Shown: positions 45,361 through 57,856, numbered from the stretch's first letter. The stretch is 60,000 nt of DNA from Owenia fusiformis (GCA_903813345.2 CAIIXF020000009.1:13406347-13466346), one strand, 5' to 3'. The notes: generated by a model not told the origin, from the letters alone. A program made the numbers and translations.

Positions 45361-45994
45361 ATATACGAATCGAATGTATTCTCGTGTGCATTACAATATC
45401 CCCATTGAAACATTTTTGGCCTGCAATGGACGTATAATGAATTAGAATATGATGCCGTGTTATCATTCTAATGTAAAGTCATGGTATTTACTGTAGTATT
45501 GGGTTGCAAGTTAATATCAGATTCAATGCAAATTAATCATCTAATATCAGATGCGCGATCAGTCCAATAATCTAATTTCAGGTCATCAGTTCGATATCTA
45601 GCACTTGTTCTAATGACACGGTATTACTAGACTATCATATTATAAATACACACACATATAAAACAATCAAACTGGTACACGATAGAAGCACGACTGCTCT
45701 TTCAATTGAGTATAAATGTTGATAAACTTACCCGGAAGCCAAGACATACACGTTTAGACGATGCTATTTTCAGTTCAGTGTAAGAGTAAATGCCCGGATA
45801 TCGAGGCTTTTTCGTGTAAAGTTTTAACCAAGCATCTAAAATCGGGTTATATTGCGTGTAGAATTTATCGATATCAGGGCCGCTACATGCCAGTGTATGT
45901 CATGGTACACTTGTGTACAAAAAGCAATCCTATTAAATACAAAACACAGTATGAATGCAACAAGCTGTCCAACACATATTTATGCCTGTATTAA

Positions 45995-46787
45995 TCACGG
46001 AGTACCATCGAATAATTTTGGCAACGTACCGGAGAACGACATTTTACTAAGAAATGGCAATAATTTAGCACAATATATTTTTTAACTAGAGTTCTACTTT
46101 GATTTTGACAAAAGTAAGTATTCCATGCAATGGCTATTTCATTCATGAGTTTGTAGGAATTCTCTTGGAACCCAGTTCTGATCAAGTACGAAGTTATTGA
46201 AATCGGCGCAGTCGGACTTTACTCCGAAAGATGTTTTATTGATTATAACTTTTTACAACATTTAAGTATAGACTTTTGAAAAAAGTACAGAATAGTCCTT
46301 ATACTACTGAATAATTCTGTTATTTCTGATTCACACGTCTCTGATTTGTTTAATTAAAAAAAAGTTTTAAAAATATTACTTAGGAGCGTAACCGGAGCTG
46401 GGAACGTAACCAGAGCAGATCAGTTGAATTGTATAATTTAAAAAAATAAAATATATGATTTAAAGCATATGTATTAATAAATACGCATTCGAACAATCCC
46501 GTATGTTTTTAAATTAGTATATGCGCTTTAAATCATATATTTTAATTTTTTTGATAAAATAATTCAACTGATCTGCTCCGGTTACGTTCCCAGCTACTTG
46601 ATCAGAACTGGGTTCCAACAGAATTCCTACAAACTCATGAATGAAATAGTTATTGCATGGAATACTTACTTTTATCAAAATCAAAATAGAACTCTAGTTA
46701 AAAAAAATATTGTGCTAAATTATTGCCATTTCTTAGTAAAATGTCGTTCTCCGGTACGTTGCCAAAATTATTCGATGGTACCCCGTG
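45995..46787. mobile_element. TTAA-flanked palindromic element, 793 bp
   Basis: Left: TTAA then TCACGGAGTACCATCGAATA. Right: TATTCGATGGTACCCCGTG then TTAA. Arms of about 190 bp are inverted copies (acaaactcatgaatgaaata, tactttgattttgacaaaag and so on). Nested within are second arms (agcagatcagttgaattgta against taattcaactgatctgctcc). TTAA duplication is typical of piggyBac and Kolobok superfamilies; no transposase remains. Identical-looking frames in both arms come from the symmetry. Confidence 0.8.
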
Positions 46788-46799
46788 TTAATGGAAGTA

Positions 46800-49700
46800 G
46801 ATTTCCGAGGGTGCACATCAATACTTTTCAAAATAGTACCAAAGATGTTCATCTGTATAGGCCTGCAAATATCCAGAAAATTTAAAAAACTCGACGAAAT
46901 GGTACATGGCTCATAATACACCATTTTAAAGCTGATGACTTTGGGATCTCAGAAATGAACTTTTTAAAAAACATGCATTCTCCATTTTTTTCGAAATCAG
47001 CTTTTTTCCATAGCAACTCAATTCTGCTAAACATGGTCTGTTACAGTTATCAAGTATATCTTTGGCATTCTAATCTAATCTAATCTAATCTAATAATAAC
47101 TGTGGATTCCTCTTTTCAAAATGTTTTTTTTTATGCTTTTCTTTTTATCTCAGAATATACATTTATGGGGACCAATGATGCTTAAAGCCTCGGCCCTCCA
47201 CAATAATGTATTCATTTATAATTCATTATGCAAATAAAAAAATAACCTATAAAAGAATACATTCATGTCATTATCTTGTCTGTTGAAAACATGCACAGTG
47301 AGAAACATTTGTTTTCAAAATGCAGATTGCATTAATTATGACTCTATCTTTCATTTTTACATTTTGTAATGTAATTACCTTAAAACAACATTGAAATATC
47401 CAAATGTATTCGTGAATGTCTTTAAAGCACATGTTAGTTAATCTTAGATACACAGGTTGTCATAGAACTGCATATTTAGTAAAAAATGTTTAAAAGTGAA
47501 TGAATGAGTTATTTTATATAATAATGTAAATAATCTTACTTAGTTTCCTGAATCAAGTATGCAATAAATCTTCTTCTTATATTACTAGGTCCTCTGTCTC
47601 TATCATTTATAACTGATTCTGTTTTGCCATCTTTAGGATGTGACTTACTGTTTATTTCATCAAAAATATTATGACTAAAACTATATCCCATGTATATTTT
47701 TAACAATGGTAAGAATTATCAAGCAGAAAAGGTCAAGGTTATTTACTTTCGATATATAGGCCAGTTCAATTGACCCACATTGCTATTAAATGTATACAAA
47801 ACAGTGTCCTCAGGTGCATGCCGGGTCACTTCCCCTGAACAATTCAGTGTCTTAAAAATATGTTTGTTTAAATGCCTACCACAAAAAATTTCAAAAGAAT
47901 ACAGTTTTCATTTACAAAAAATTCAACAAAACACGTGTCCTTAGGATTATTCATAAAATGTTTCAATGTTCACATAAAAGCAAAATATTTCCACTTACCA
48001 AGCCTTTGACTCAGATTCATGAAACAAATATTATCTTTTTTTGAAGGTTGTGACTTAAGGTAGCACACATGGCAAAACACATGATCAGGTGAATATATTA
48101 GGGATGAAACATTATATTCTTGTATAAATTTTGGAAAATCAAATAATAAACATGATTTAAAAAGTGAATTCCTAAAAATCCATTTTCATACATGCACATC
48201 TATGGTTATTTTGACAATGCCTTTTGGCAAATGTATAGTAAACCTTTATAATACATGTAAACATGGTACCCATCATTAAATTGATAATTATTTATAATAT
48301 ATTTCCTTTAAAGCACTCATAGGCTTCAGGCATATAGCTAGCTTTTGTCAAGTAGTCTAAAGGGAAGGGGTTCAATTTAAAAAAAATCTAGGGGGTTCAC
48401 ATTTGACAATATGGAATTTAAGCTTGCAATGTTTTTCATAACCTAAACGTATACAGGAATTTTTTTAAGCAATGCATTTGTATGGGTGATAGGTTATACT
48501 TATAGGTTGGCATTTTGATTTTATATGCAAGGTTAAACTCCTTAATGTTGGCCAAAAATCACTGGAAAAGTGTTCAAAAAGAAGAAATAAGCTGCATGAT
48601 CTATCTATGAGAGAATTTTTGGCCAAAAGATGAGTTTACATTATCATTTGGACGAAAGGTAATGAAGAATTTTTTTAACATTAGTTGTGCAAGTTACTGC
48701 AAAAACTAGATCATGAAAAATTGAGCCAGGGGTGTGTCTCTTGATGTATTAATATAAAAGTAAACAGTTCTATTTCTCCCAAATTACACTTAATATTATG
48801 TAATAATCTCCTCTTGGAACATCTGAATTTATTGTAATAATGTTCACTTTAGTGACTAAAGAAGATTTAGCAAGTTGTGGTTATGGGCACTTATTATCCA
48901 ATGCCCTCAATGTGTCAATTAATACAACACTGAGCACGTGACTAATTTCTATACTGAGCATAAAATTAAAATTATTTGTTTTGGAACATGAATAGGAGTT
49001 TGAGTTTTTACATTTACATAATTTTGACCAACTACTCGAAGGACAAATTGATATTGACAGATGAAAAAAATGGGGCATTATGTCAATCTAATGCTTTGCA
49101 AGGTGATGTGATTTATAGTGGTCTAAACATAACAGAAATGATAGGACAAGAGGCTACTGTCTATTCAAAGTTCTCTCCTATTGGTTGTCCATATATTACT
49201 AAAAAGTGTTACAGCGTTTCATTATAATCCCTTGATTTTTTAACTTAACAGTGGACATCCCCTTTTTGAATTCTACTGAAGGACCACAAGTTAAATATAA
49301 AGTGACTGTAAAATATATCAAACCGAGAATTTTTTGCATGACAACAGCCACAAAACTATTTTCAAAAATCATAAGCTAAAAATGTTATCTCGCAATCAAA
49401 AAATCTCTTATCCAGATCCTGAGATAATCCTTGGATTAGTACCCCATGTTTTTATTTTGTGCCAATTTGAAGTGACAGAACACCAATTATACCCCCACTT
49501 CTTGATAATTGTATTTCATTTTCACCTTAACCATATCATTATACGCTGAACATGAAAACATGCAGGTGTCCAAAATTATATACCACAAAATCTTAGAAAG
49601 ACCAGTGGGAATCTTGTTACACATGCAATAGTTTTGTCCCATATTCTCCTCCAATTCAAAGTAGCATGGAGAATGAAATAACACTGTTTTGTTAAGACTT

Positions 49701-50390
49701 ATTAGCATCTCTAGTTCTCAAGTTTAAATGCTAATAATTATTATTTATTTTTAACATTTTATCTTTAATTATTTTTATGAACTGTCACTACCATAGTACT
49801 TTTAGCAAGCAGAAAACACTTGTGAAAAAAAGTTCTTTAACTATCTGAAAGTTCTGAATCAAAGTATTTTGAAAAACATTTATGATGAAGGGAAACTGGA
49901 AAGTAAACATAAAATATTATAACCCCTTCAATCTTTGAGAAAAGGAAGGCAAAATAAGGCCTAGTAGTAAAGTTAGTAATACACCTAATAAGAATGTTTT
50001 TCCCAACATAAGCCTTGTGAGAACAGAATGAAGTAGAAGACCAGGTTTCATATATAGCTGCCATCTTTCAATGCAAAGGCAAGTCAATATCTTGTTTAAC
50101 TGGATTTTATTAGAGTTCCTATATGACTTTGAAATCTCACTAATTCATGTTTTTCGTGTCATTTTGAGAGATTTTCATGCATTAATCCTCTAATAATTAC
50201 TTTTCTTTCTTTTAATAGCATATTTGAATAAATTGAAACGTTTTCCATAACAATGATTTTGATTCATACAGTTCTGTTATTTGAATCATTCTCCATGACC
50301 TTTTCAACTTTTCGATAAAAGTGTGATACAATGTTTAAATTATTTAATATCTTGGTTTATTCATTAAAACAACCCAAATTTTCATGATTA
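46800..50390. other. Unassigned AT-rich DNA with a (TAATC)n microsatellite
   Basis: A (taatc)4-type microsatellite is at about 47069-47092. Otherwise I find no exon with recognisable domain, RNA gene or long repeat. The 83-codon frame at 48976-49227 has no family I know. Confidence 0.45.
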
Positions 50391-51352
50391 ACTAGATGAT
50401 GGCAACTCCGCGGAGTAGCAAATCCCAACGAACAAAATATCAATTACCGAATTCCAATCAATCATACTCATTACTTTGGTTAAAATTGAAAAATTTAAAT
50501 TTTAGAATTGCGAATTCCTGCAATGCAGCCATTTTGAATTTTCTGAGGTACAAATCTGAAAAATAATACCATAATTGTGATCTACTCCAAAATTCCTTCA
50601 ATTTGAGTATAATATAGCCATACTTTGAAGGGATCAAAAATTATTGCGAAATTGTACATTAGACGGCCATTTTGAATTTTACGAGGCTCAAATCAGAAAA
50701 AGATACAATATTTGCAATCTACTCTTAATTGCCTTTGATTTGAGTATAATAAAGCTATACTTCAGAAAGATCTAAAAATTAGCGAAAATTTCTGGCCCCT
50801 GGGGGTCAGGATGAAAAACACTGAATATATGTGGAATAGATAGATGTTGCGAATATACTACCAAAATTTCAAACAATAATATTAATTACTCTGGTTTAGA
50901 ATGAAAAATTTATGATAAAAATATTACCATAATTGTGATCTACTCCAAAATTCCTTCAATTTGAGTATTATATAGCCATACTTTGAAGGGATCGCAAAAT
51001 TATTGCGAAATCGTACATTAGACGGCCATTTTGAATTTTACGAGGCTAAACAATATTTGCAATCTACTCTTAATTGCCTTTCATTTGAGTATAATAAAGC
51101 CATACTTCAGAAAGATCTAAAAATTAGCGAAAATCTCTGTTTTCAAACAATAATATTAATTACTTTGGTTTAGAATGAAAAATTTATGATTTTTGCGAAA
51201 AAGTCCCGTCATTTTTAAAGCGGCGGCCATCTTGAAAAAATTTTTTTTGCTTAAAACTATTCATCAATATACATCTTTCCACCAAATATGAAGAAAATCC
51301 GTCAACTAATATTTGAGTTATCTTCCGGACAGACAGACGGACGGACGGAAAA
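50391..51352. repeat. AT-rich interspersed element with 358-bp internal duplication and GACAGACGGACGGACGG end
   Basis: It begins aactagatgatggcaactcc and ends ccggacagacagacggacgg. Inside, aattccttcaatttgagtat, cggccattttgaattttacg and cttcagaaagatctaaaaat occur twice, 358 bp apart (50591 and 50949). Nothing is encoded. Confidence 0.65.
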
Positions 51353-51512
51353 TTTTTGGGAATATTTTCAATTCGTTTATATTTCTTGTATAACTGTACT
51401 TATTGTTGATCGGACGGAAAAATAAGCTGATGCAGTTACACTGGAGTTCGTTAACTACCATTTGGAACACACGCGAGGGTCCCATTCATCAGGTAACACT
51501 TATATGTCGAAG

Positions 51513-51870
51513 TTAAGGTTCAGCTGGAAAGTAACATTTTGGTAAAAAATTCCTATACATGCACATGTTATTTTCTGGTACAAAATTAAGCATGAAGTCA
51601 TGTGTGTATTTCCTTGCTTTTTCAGGAAAGGATCATTACACTGTCTATTTTTAGTTAACCTGGAAACAGGTCAATGGTAGTTCCTGTGTTGTCTGAAAAC
51701 TTTGAAAGAAAATTTGGAAAAATAGAAAGTGTGAAATATCGGAATTTAGATATTCTAAAAGAAGACAATGTAAGTAATGATACTTTCCTGAAAAAAGCAA
51801 GGAAATTGACACATGCCTTCATACTTTATTTTGTACCAGAAAATAACATGTGCAGGTATAGCAATTTTGA
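51513..51870 (+). mobile_element. TTAA-family palindromic MITE (uninterrupted relative of 25720-26671)
   Basis: TTAAGGTTCAGCTGGAAAGT at the left. Inverted internal arms: acatgcacatgttattttct (51555) against agaaaataacatgtgcaggt (51838), and ttccttgctttttcaggaaa against tttcctgaaaaaagcaagga. The right TTAA end is missing where the next repeat begins. Confidence 0.7.
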
Positions 51871-51884
51871 GACCTATCTGTTGC

Positions 51885-52910
51885 AAGACTAACGCCTGGC
51901 GTAACCGTCACCATGTTATTCAGTGTTTTTAAGTAGCGCAAGGATCCTGCCATGACCGTGGTAATGTTATCGTGAAAGCCTGGTATAACCGTGACAATGC
52001 TGTATTATATTGCAATGCCTGCCATGACCATGACAATGTAATATAGTTCTGCAAGGCTTGGCATGACCGTGACAATGTAATATAGTACTGCAAGGCCTGG
52101 CCTGACCGTGACAATGTTATATAGTTCTGCAAGGCCTGGCATGACCGTGACAATGTAGTATAGTATTGCAAGTTCAGGTATGAGAGTGGTAATGTAGAAA
52201 TTTACGATTAGGACTGCTATAACCGTGACAATGTGTATTGCAAAGCCTGACATGACCGTGGCAATGTAATATAGTACTGCAAGGCCTGGCATGGCCATGA
52301 CAATGTAATATAGTATTGCAAGGCTTGGTATGACCGCCGTGGCAATCACGTGATATAGTATTCCAAGTTCGGGTATGAGAGTGGTAATGTAGAAATTTAT
52401 GATTGCTATAAGTGACCGTGACAATGTGTATTTCAAAACCTGGCATGACTGTGACAATGTATTATGGGATCGCAAAGCCTGGTATGACCGTGACCATGTA
52501 ATATAGTATTGCAAGGCCAGGTATGAGGGTGGTAATGTAGAAATTTAGGCTTAGTCCTACTTTGACCGTTATAATGTATTGCAATGACTAGTAAATATGT
52601 ATGACATTAATGCCAGGAATGCCAGGAATGTCCTTAACAATTTTAGTGATCGTCATTACAATTAAACAGTTTAATACTATGATCATGGTGTTTAACTACC
52701 TTAATCATGTCAAAATCAAAATTACTACTATAGAATTAATATTCACACTCGCTTATAAACCACAATAAAGGCTATGGTCGCGCCAGACTTCCACGATAAC
52801 ACTTCCAGGGTCATGACAGGCCTTGCAATATAATACAGCATTGTCACGGTTATACCAGCCTGTCACGGTTATACCAGGCTTACACGATAACCACGGATAG
52901 TGGGAAGTCC
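51885..52910. repeat. Minisatellite of ~45-50-bp 'ggcctggcatgaccgtgacaatgtaatatagt' units with inverted end
   Basis: About 13 variants of cctggcatgaccgtgacaat with tgtaatatagtactgcaagg run from 51945 to 52530. After a ~270-bp unrelated gap the unit returns in inverted orientation (ccttgcaatataatacagca, ttgtcacggttataccaggc) at 52820-52900, so the whole behaves as an inverted-repeat element with a minisatellite arm. Minus-strand open frames here merely translate the repeat. Confidence 0.8.
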
Positions 52911-53500
52911 TCCATCTAGGAGGTATATATACACGAGGTAATGCAGGTAAAAATTAAAAAAATATGAAAAAAATATGGTCACCTGTCCTCTAGATTCAAT
53001 TTTTGAATGAATCGTAGCATAATGTACATATTATTTGATATCATGCTATTCTTGAAACATTTATACGCAAAAATAACTGGGTCGCTCACCTCTTATGCCT
53101 CTATATGTTCAGTTATCATCAATTATCGTGAGTAAAATTTCTCCAGGCCATTGAAAGGTCCGCTCAGTAAATTGACAATTTTTACTGCGCATGTGTGAAA
53201 CACTGGACGAAATGGTTTGGTAAATTTTAAGCTATTTGATTGGTCGAAAAAATCACGCGCCTTTGCGTGATTTGCTTTATTCTCGCGAGATGGTGAGTGA
53301 TTTGCTTTATTCTAGCGAGATACGGCGCTCCGTCCCCTTAAATTTTTATTTTGAACAACCATTATGATTTGGTGCATTATCTGACCAATAAAGCAGATTT
53401 GGAGGTATGAATATTTTTTTTATTTTTCTGTTTAGTGTTTTCTACAGGCCCTATGTGTCTCAGGATATTTGTTTAAGGTGCTATGGAAGTTAACAGGAAA

Positions 53501-55505
53501 CAAGGCATTAACATGACAAAATGTCACCACCTAGTTGCTCACAATATAATGAGTTCAAACTTAAGTCAGATTTGAATTTCTGAGAACTTGTAAAGTCAAA
53601 TTTGAACTTCTGAAAAGATGTAGATGATTTTGAAAAAAAAATTTGGTCAATTTGAAGCAAGTTGAAAACAGACCTTTTTGACCTTTTTTGACCTTGAGAA
53701 GGTCATTAAAGGTCAAATGTCAAATCTAAAGTCAGATTTGAATTTCTGAGAACATGTAGATGATTTTGAAAAAAAAAATTAGTCAATTTGAAGCAAGTTG
53801 AAAACAGACCTTTTTGACCTTTTTTGACCTTGAGAAGGTCATTGAAGGTCAAATGTCAAATCTAAAGTCAGATTTGAATTTCTGAGAACACGTAGATGAT
53901 TTTGAAAAAAAAATTTAGTCAATTTGAAGCAAGTTGAAAAAAGACCTTTTTGACTTTTTTTGACTTTGAGAAGGTCATTGAAGGTCAAATGTCAAATCTT
54001 AAGTCAAATCTAAAGTCAGATTTGAATTTCTGAGAACAAGTAGATGATTTTGAAAATTTTTTTTAGTCAATTTGAAGCAAGTTGAAAACAGACCTTTTTG
54101 ACCTTTTTGACCTTGAGAAGGTCATTAAAGGTCAAATGTCAAATCTAAAGTCAGATTTGAATTTCTGAGAACATGTAGATGATTTTGAAAAAAAAAATTA
54201 GTCAATTTGAAGCAAGTTGAAAAAAGACCTTTTTGACCTTTTTTGACCTTGAGAAGGTCATTGAAGGTCAAATGTCAAATCTAAAGTCAGATTTGAATTT
54301 CTGAGAACATGTAGATGATTTAAAAAAAAAAATTTAGTCAATTTGAAGCAAGTTGAAAAAAGACCTTTTTGACCTTTTTTGACTTTGAGAAGGTCATTGA
54401 AGGTCAAATGTCAAATCTTAAGTCAAATCTAAAGTCAGATTTGAATTTCTGAGAACATGTAGATGATTTTGAAAATTTTTTTAGTCAATTTGAAGCAAGT
54501 TGAAAACAGACCTTGTTGACCTTTTTTGACCTTGAGAAGGTCATTGAAGGTCAAATGTCAAATCTTAAGTCAGATTTGAATTTCTGAGAACACGTAGATG
54601 ATTTTGAAAAAAAAATTTAGTCAATTTGAAGCAAGTTGAAAACAGACCTTTTTGACCTTTTTTGACCTTGAGAAGGTCATTGAAGGTCAAATGTCAAATC
54701 TAAAGTCAGATTTGAAATTCTGAGAACATGTAGATGATTTTGAAAAAAAAATTAAGTCAATTTGAAGCAAGTTGAAAAAATACCTTTTTGACCTTTTTTG
54801 ACTTTGAGAAGGTCATTGAAGGTCAAATGTCAAATCTTAAGTCAAATCTAAAGTCAGATTTAAGATTCTGAGAACACGTAGATGATTTTGAAATTTTTTT
54901 TTAGTCAATTTGAAGCAAGTTGAAAACAGACCTTTTTGCCCTTTTTTGACCTTGAGAAGGTCATTGAAGGTCAAATGTCAAATCTCAAGTCAAATCTTAA
55001 GTCAAATTTGAATTTCTGAGAACACGTAGATGATTTTGAAAAAAAAATTTAGTCAATTTGAAGCAAGTTGAAAACAGACCTTTTTGACCTTTTTTGACCT
55101 TGAGAAGGTCATTGAAGGTCAAATGACAAATCTAAAGTCAGATTTGAAGGTCAAATGTCAAATCTAAAGTCAGATTTGAATTTCTGAGAACATGTAGATG
55201 ATTTTGAAAAAAATTTAGTCAATGTGAAGCAAGTTGAAAAAAGACCTTTTTGACCTTGAGAAGGTCATTGAAGGTCAAATGTCAAATCTAAAGTCAGATT
55301 TGAACTTCTGAGAACATGTAGATGATTTAGAAAAAAATTGAAGTTAGTCTAAACAGTATTTGTTAAGTTATAGGAAGTTGTAAGAAATTGTTACAGACGC
55401 CGGACGCCAACCGCCGGACGCCAACCGCCAACCACCAACCGCCGGACGCCGTCGCAAAAAAACGGAGACCATAACAATATGTCACCACTTTTGGTGGTGA
55501 CATAA
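53501..55505 (+). mobile_element. Helitron-like/'pearl'-like element with a minisatellite core, long family member
   Basis: It starts caaggcattaacatgacaaa and ends caccacttttggtggtgacataa, with a 3'-terminal hairpin (caccacttttggtggtg). The inverted terminal repeat at 58350-58378 has the empty site aacaggaaa|tgacaaaaca, which fixes both ends. No target duplication longer than one base is visible; insertion is between A and T. Short copies of the same family lie at 15566, 23909, 29226 and 30693. Bivalve non-autonomous Helitron-like elements with minisatellite cores share this layout; canonical TC/CTRR ends are not present, so the class is an inference. Confidence 0.72.
53555..55335 (+). repeat. 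Minisatellite core, about 13 units of 124-167 bp
   Basis: Each unit has agtcagatttgaatttctga, gaacatgtagatgattttga, a 4-10-base A or T run, then tcaatttgaagcaagttgaa, cctttttgaccttttttgac and gagaaggtcattgaaggtca. Units are very similar. The longer units carry an extra 'cttaagtcaaatct' segment (near 54000, 54420, 54840, 55000). Confidence 0.92.
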
Positions 55506-55655
55506 TGACAAAACAGGAAGTGACAATTTTTTTTGCATTTTTAGATATTTTTTTAATAAAGATAACAGAGTTCAGGTTTGACCTCCAGTCAATTTAACTA
55601 TTTCCACATATCATTTACATGACCAGAATCACAATATGCATGGTCAGAATGACCC

Positions 55656-56067
55656 TAAACATGATGAAATAACCTTCTTAGCCCTTTGAAAGTGTGACTG
55701 AAAAAAAGCTAAAAGTAGGAGCGTAGGGATAGTCACTGAACAGAATCTTTTGAATTTTTCAGAAAATGTGCCCAATATAATGCTCTAACTAGTACAATCT
55801 TTGAAATTTTAGAAAATTGTCTTAAACAAAAATGGCGGTCATAAAAAGGAAAATAGATCACTTTTCAAATCAGTTTTTTCATTTTTTTTTCTTTTCCTAT
55901 GAATGATATCAAATTTTCAAAGATTGTATCATTTAGAGCAATATATTGGGCACATTTTCTGGAAAATTCAAAAGATTCTGTTCAGTGACCTTCCCTACGC
56001 TCCTACTTTTAGCTTTTTTTCAGTCACACTTTCAAAGGGCTAAAAAGGTTATTTCATCATGTTTAGG
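55656..56067. mobile_element. ~410-bp palindromic MITE inserted in the left terminal repeat
   Basis: ccctaaacatgatgaaataa ... gtaggagcgtaggga ... ctgaacagaatcttttgaat is mirrored by attcaaaagattctgttcag ... tccctacgctcctac ... ttatttcatcatgtttaggg, arms of about 150 bp. The homologous right terminal repeat reads gaccctaaatatgggaatgt with no insertion, confirming its boundaries to within a few bases. Confidence 0.82.
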
Positions 56068-56381
56068 GAATGTACTAAAAACCCTTCGACCCTGCGACCT
56101 ACGACTTACAGCGTGTCAAGAATTTTTGAAATATATTTTTATAAAAACCCTTCGACCTTCTAGATATTTCTCAGTCCATATGAAGTTGCTGGAAATATTA
56201 CTTTGTGTATAGAACTTAAGAATCTGTCCCAAGAGAGTTAAACGAAGATATTTAAAGCTGGACTTCGATCGGAGCCGGCGATATGATTTTGGAAAGGTTT
56301 CTAAATGAAGAACGTGACGTCACTTCCGAATCATAGCATTCAAAATGAGTAGCGTTTAATTACTCCCACCATTCATAAATC

Positions 56382-56448
56382 ATGGTGGTCTAGCGGTAGA
56401 ATGCTCGCTTAGCACGCGGGAGGCCCGGGTTCGAATCCTGCATTCGTC
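56382..56448 (+). other. tRNA-like sequence (AGC anticodon position), acceptor stem not paired
   Basis: tggtctagcggtagaatgc matches a pol III A box/D arm, ctcgcttagcacgcgggag an anticodon arm with loop anticodon AGC (Ala), and gggttcgaatcc a B box. The body resembles tRNA-Gly/Ala, but the seven bases on either side do not pair as an acceptor stem and the T stem has mismatches. A T-run follows. It is more likely a tRNA pseudogene or SINE head than a working tRNA. Confidence 0.55.
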
Positions 56449-56676
56449 TTTTTATTTTTTTAACTAAATGATTGTTCTTTGACATTACGCAGATAATTTT
56501 TTTTTATTTACATAAACTTTATATTAGAGCTTGAAAATGTAAAAACAATATATGTAAACATATTCAATTTGGAGCGATGTGCAGGTTTAATGTATTCAAG
56601 CACATTCGAATGTGAACGTTTCTTACCTCCTCAGTAAATCGGTACTGAAGACTGTCCAGGGGTATTTGCTGGGGAT

Positions 56677-57856
56677 ACCGACAATTGTCGGCACTCTATC
56701 GTCACCTAGTAGTGCCAGATAGAGAACCGACAATTGTCGGTACGCAAGTGGCTGCTACGTGTTTTTGCTAGAGAGCCGACAATTTCATAAATAAATCCAC
56801 TACTTTTACTTTTCGAAATAACCTCATTACTGGTAGCCTAGTGGTTAGGGAGCATGACTCGAACGCACTCGGTCCCGAGTTCGAATCCTGGCAGGACCTA
56901 CTTTTTTCTTTTGAGGGGGGGGGGGGAGGGCATAGTGCTTCTTTTGCAGTATGGAATCGTACAGGCATTAACTTGTAGTGAGCCATAATTTATTTCGACA
57001 AAAATTGAAGCTTACCCCCCATAGTGTTATATATCAAAATGCACCTGTCCATATAGGGGTTCGATTGACCTACATCAAATTATAGGGAGTCAGGTTACTT
57101 TTTGAGATATCAGCGTCCGTTTATTGTAACTTGCGTTTGCTACCACTTCCTCAATTCTGATATGACGGGCAAACGCGTAGTAAACATGCTCACGTTCGGA
57201 ACTATTTTCACCTACATCGCTATTTTCGTAATTCAAATGAAAGTTGAACTCCTATTTATTTTGATAACAAATAGTGGCATACTAGGTACCCTAGAAGCCA
57301 ACTATGGGTTATTTAGAATGATACCACAGGTTTTTAAATGGACTATTTGGCCATGGCCGCCTTTTGGCGGATGGATATGGAACCTCATACCATAAGCTTC
57401 AAATAAAAAACATTCTAGCTATTTTCTTCTATCTAATGGGTAGCAAACGCCCCTTTCTACGCCTGATCGTCTCAGGAGAAATATCCTGTCTGTTTAGAAT
57501 ATATATAGCGGTTTACTCTGCATTAATAGCTCTTTAACGTCTTACTTGTTCATGTTTTATTGGGTTTTCAACGTTTACTACCATTCCCCGTTCCCGGGCT
57601 ACCATTTTTTGACTGGGTTTGGTAATCCCAGGGTAACCGGGGCTAATGCCCTCCCCGGGTTTTGCACTTGTTCCCAAAATATCCGTATGATATCTGAAAT
57701 ATCCCCCCGCGCATTGCGCATGCGCCAGAAAATTCGAAAATCAATATTTGTCGGTCCTCTAGCGTGTAAACACAGCATATCTCCCGTACCGACAATTTAT
57801 TCGTCGGTCCTCTAGCGTGCCACCACATCAGAGTCTAGAGTACCGACAATTGTCAT
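56677..57856. repeat. Cluster of ACCGACAATTGTCGGT palindromes
   Basis: The perfect 16-bp palindrome is at 56726-56741; near-copies are at 56677-56692, 56774, 57789 and 57842. The adjoining tcggtcctctagcgtg occurs at 57751 and 57804 (53 bp apart), and its inverse at about 56766. They look like terminal parts of small nested palindromic elements. Confidence 0.65.
56830..56902 (+). other. Second tRNA-like sequence, probable SINE head
   Basis: ggtagcctagtggttaggga (A-box region), gactcgaacgcactcgg (anticodon-arm region) and gagttcgaatcctg (B box) occur with tRNA-like spacing and are followed by cttttttctttt and a G-run. The acceptor ends do not pair convincingly. It lies 450 bp from the first tRNA-like segment and in the same orientation. 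Confidence 0.5.

Noticed and set aside
45761-45994. 77-codon plus-strand frame rich in Cys ending at the edge of the TTAA palindrome
   Set aside because: The stop is at the element's border and a second overlapping frame is equally long; no family resemblance. Could be an exon, but unsupported.
45991-46885. Two similar frames beginning MIRTGFQ on opposite strands
   Set aside because: They are the same DNA in the two arms of a palindromic element, so similarity comes from symmetry rather than from paired genes.
48976-49227. 83-codon plus-strand frame in unassigned DNA
   Set aside because: Some plausible composition (SKDKLILTDEKNGALC) but no splice partners or recognisable motif.
51929-52514. 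Long minus-strand frames of repetitive protein (LSRSCQAL-type repeats)
   Set aside because: They translate the minisatellite in whichever frame lacks stops; unit-length variation and lack of start context argue against a gene.
56382-56448. Functional tRNA-Ala gene
   Set aside because: A and B boxes and an AGC loop are present, but the acceptor stem does not pair and the T stem is mismatched.
57102-57395. 97-codon hydrophobic plus-strand frame inside the TTAA element
   Set aside because: Possible membrane-like stretches but no family match and no conserved start; considered chance.
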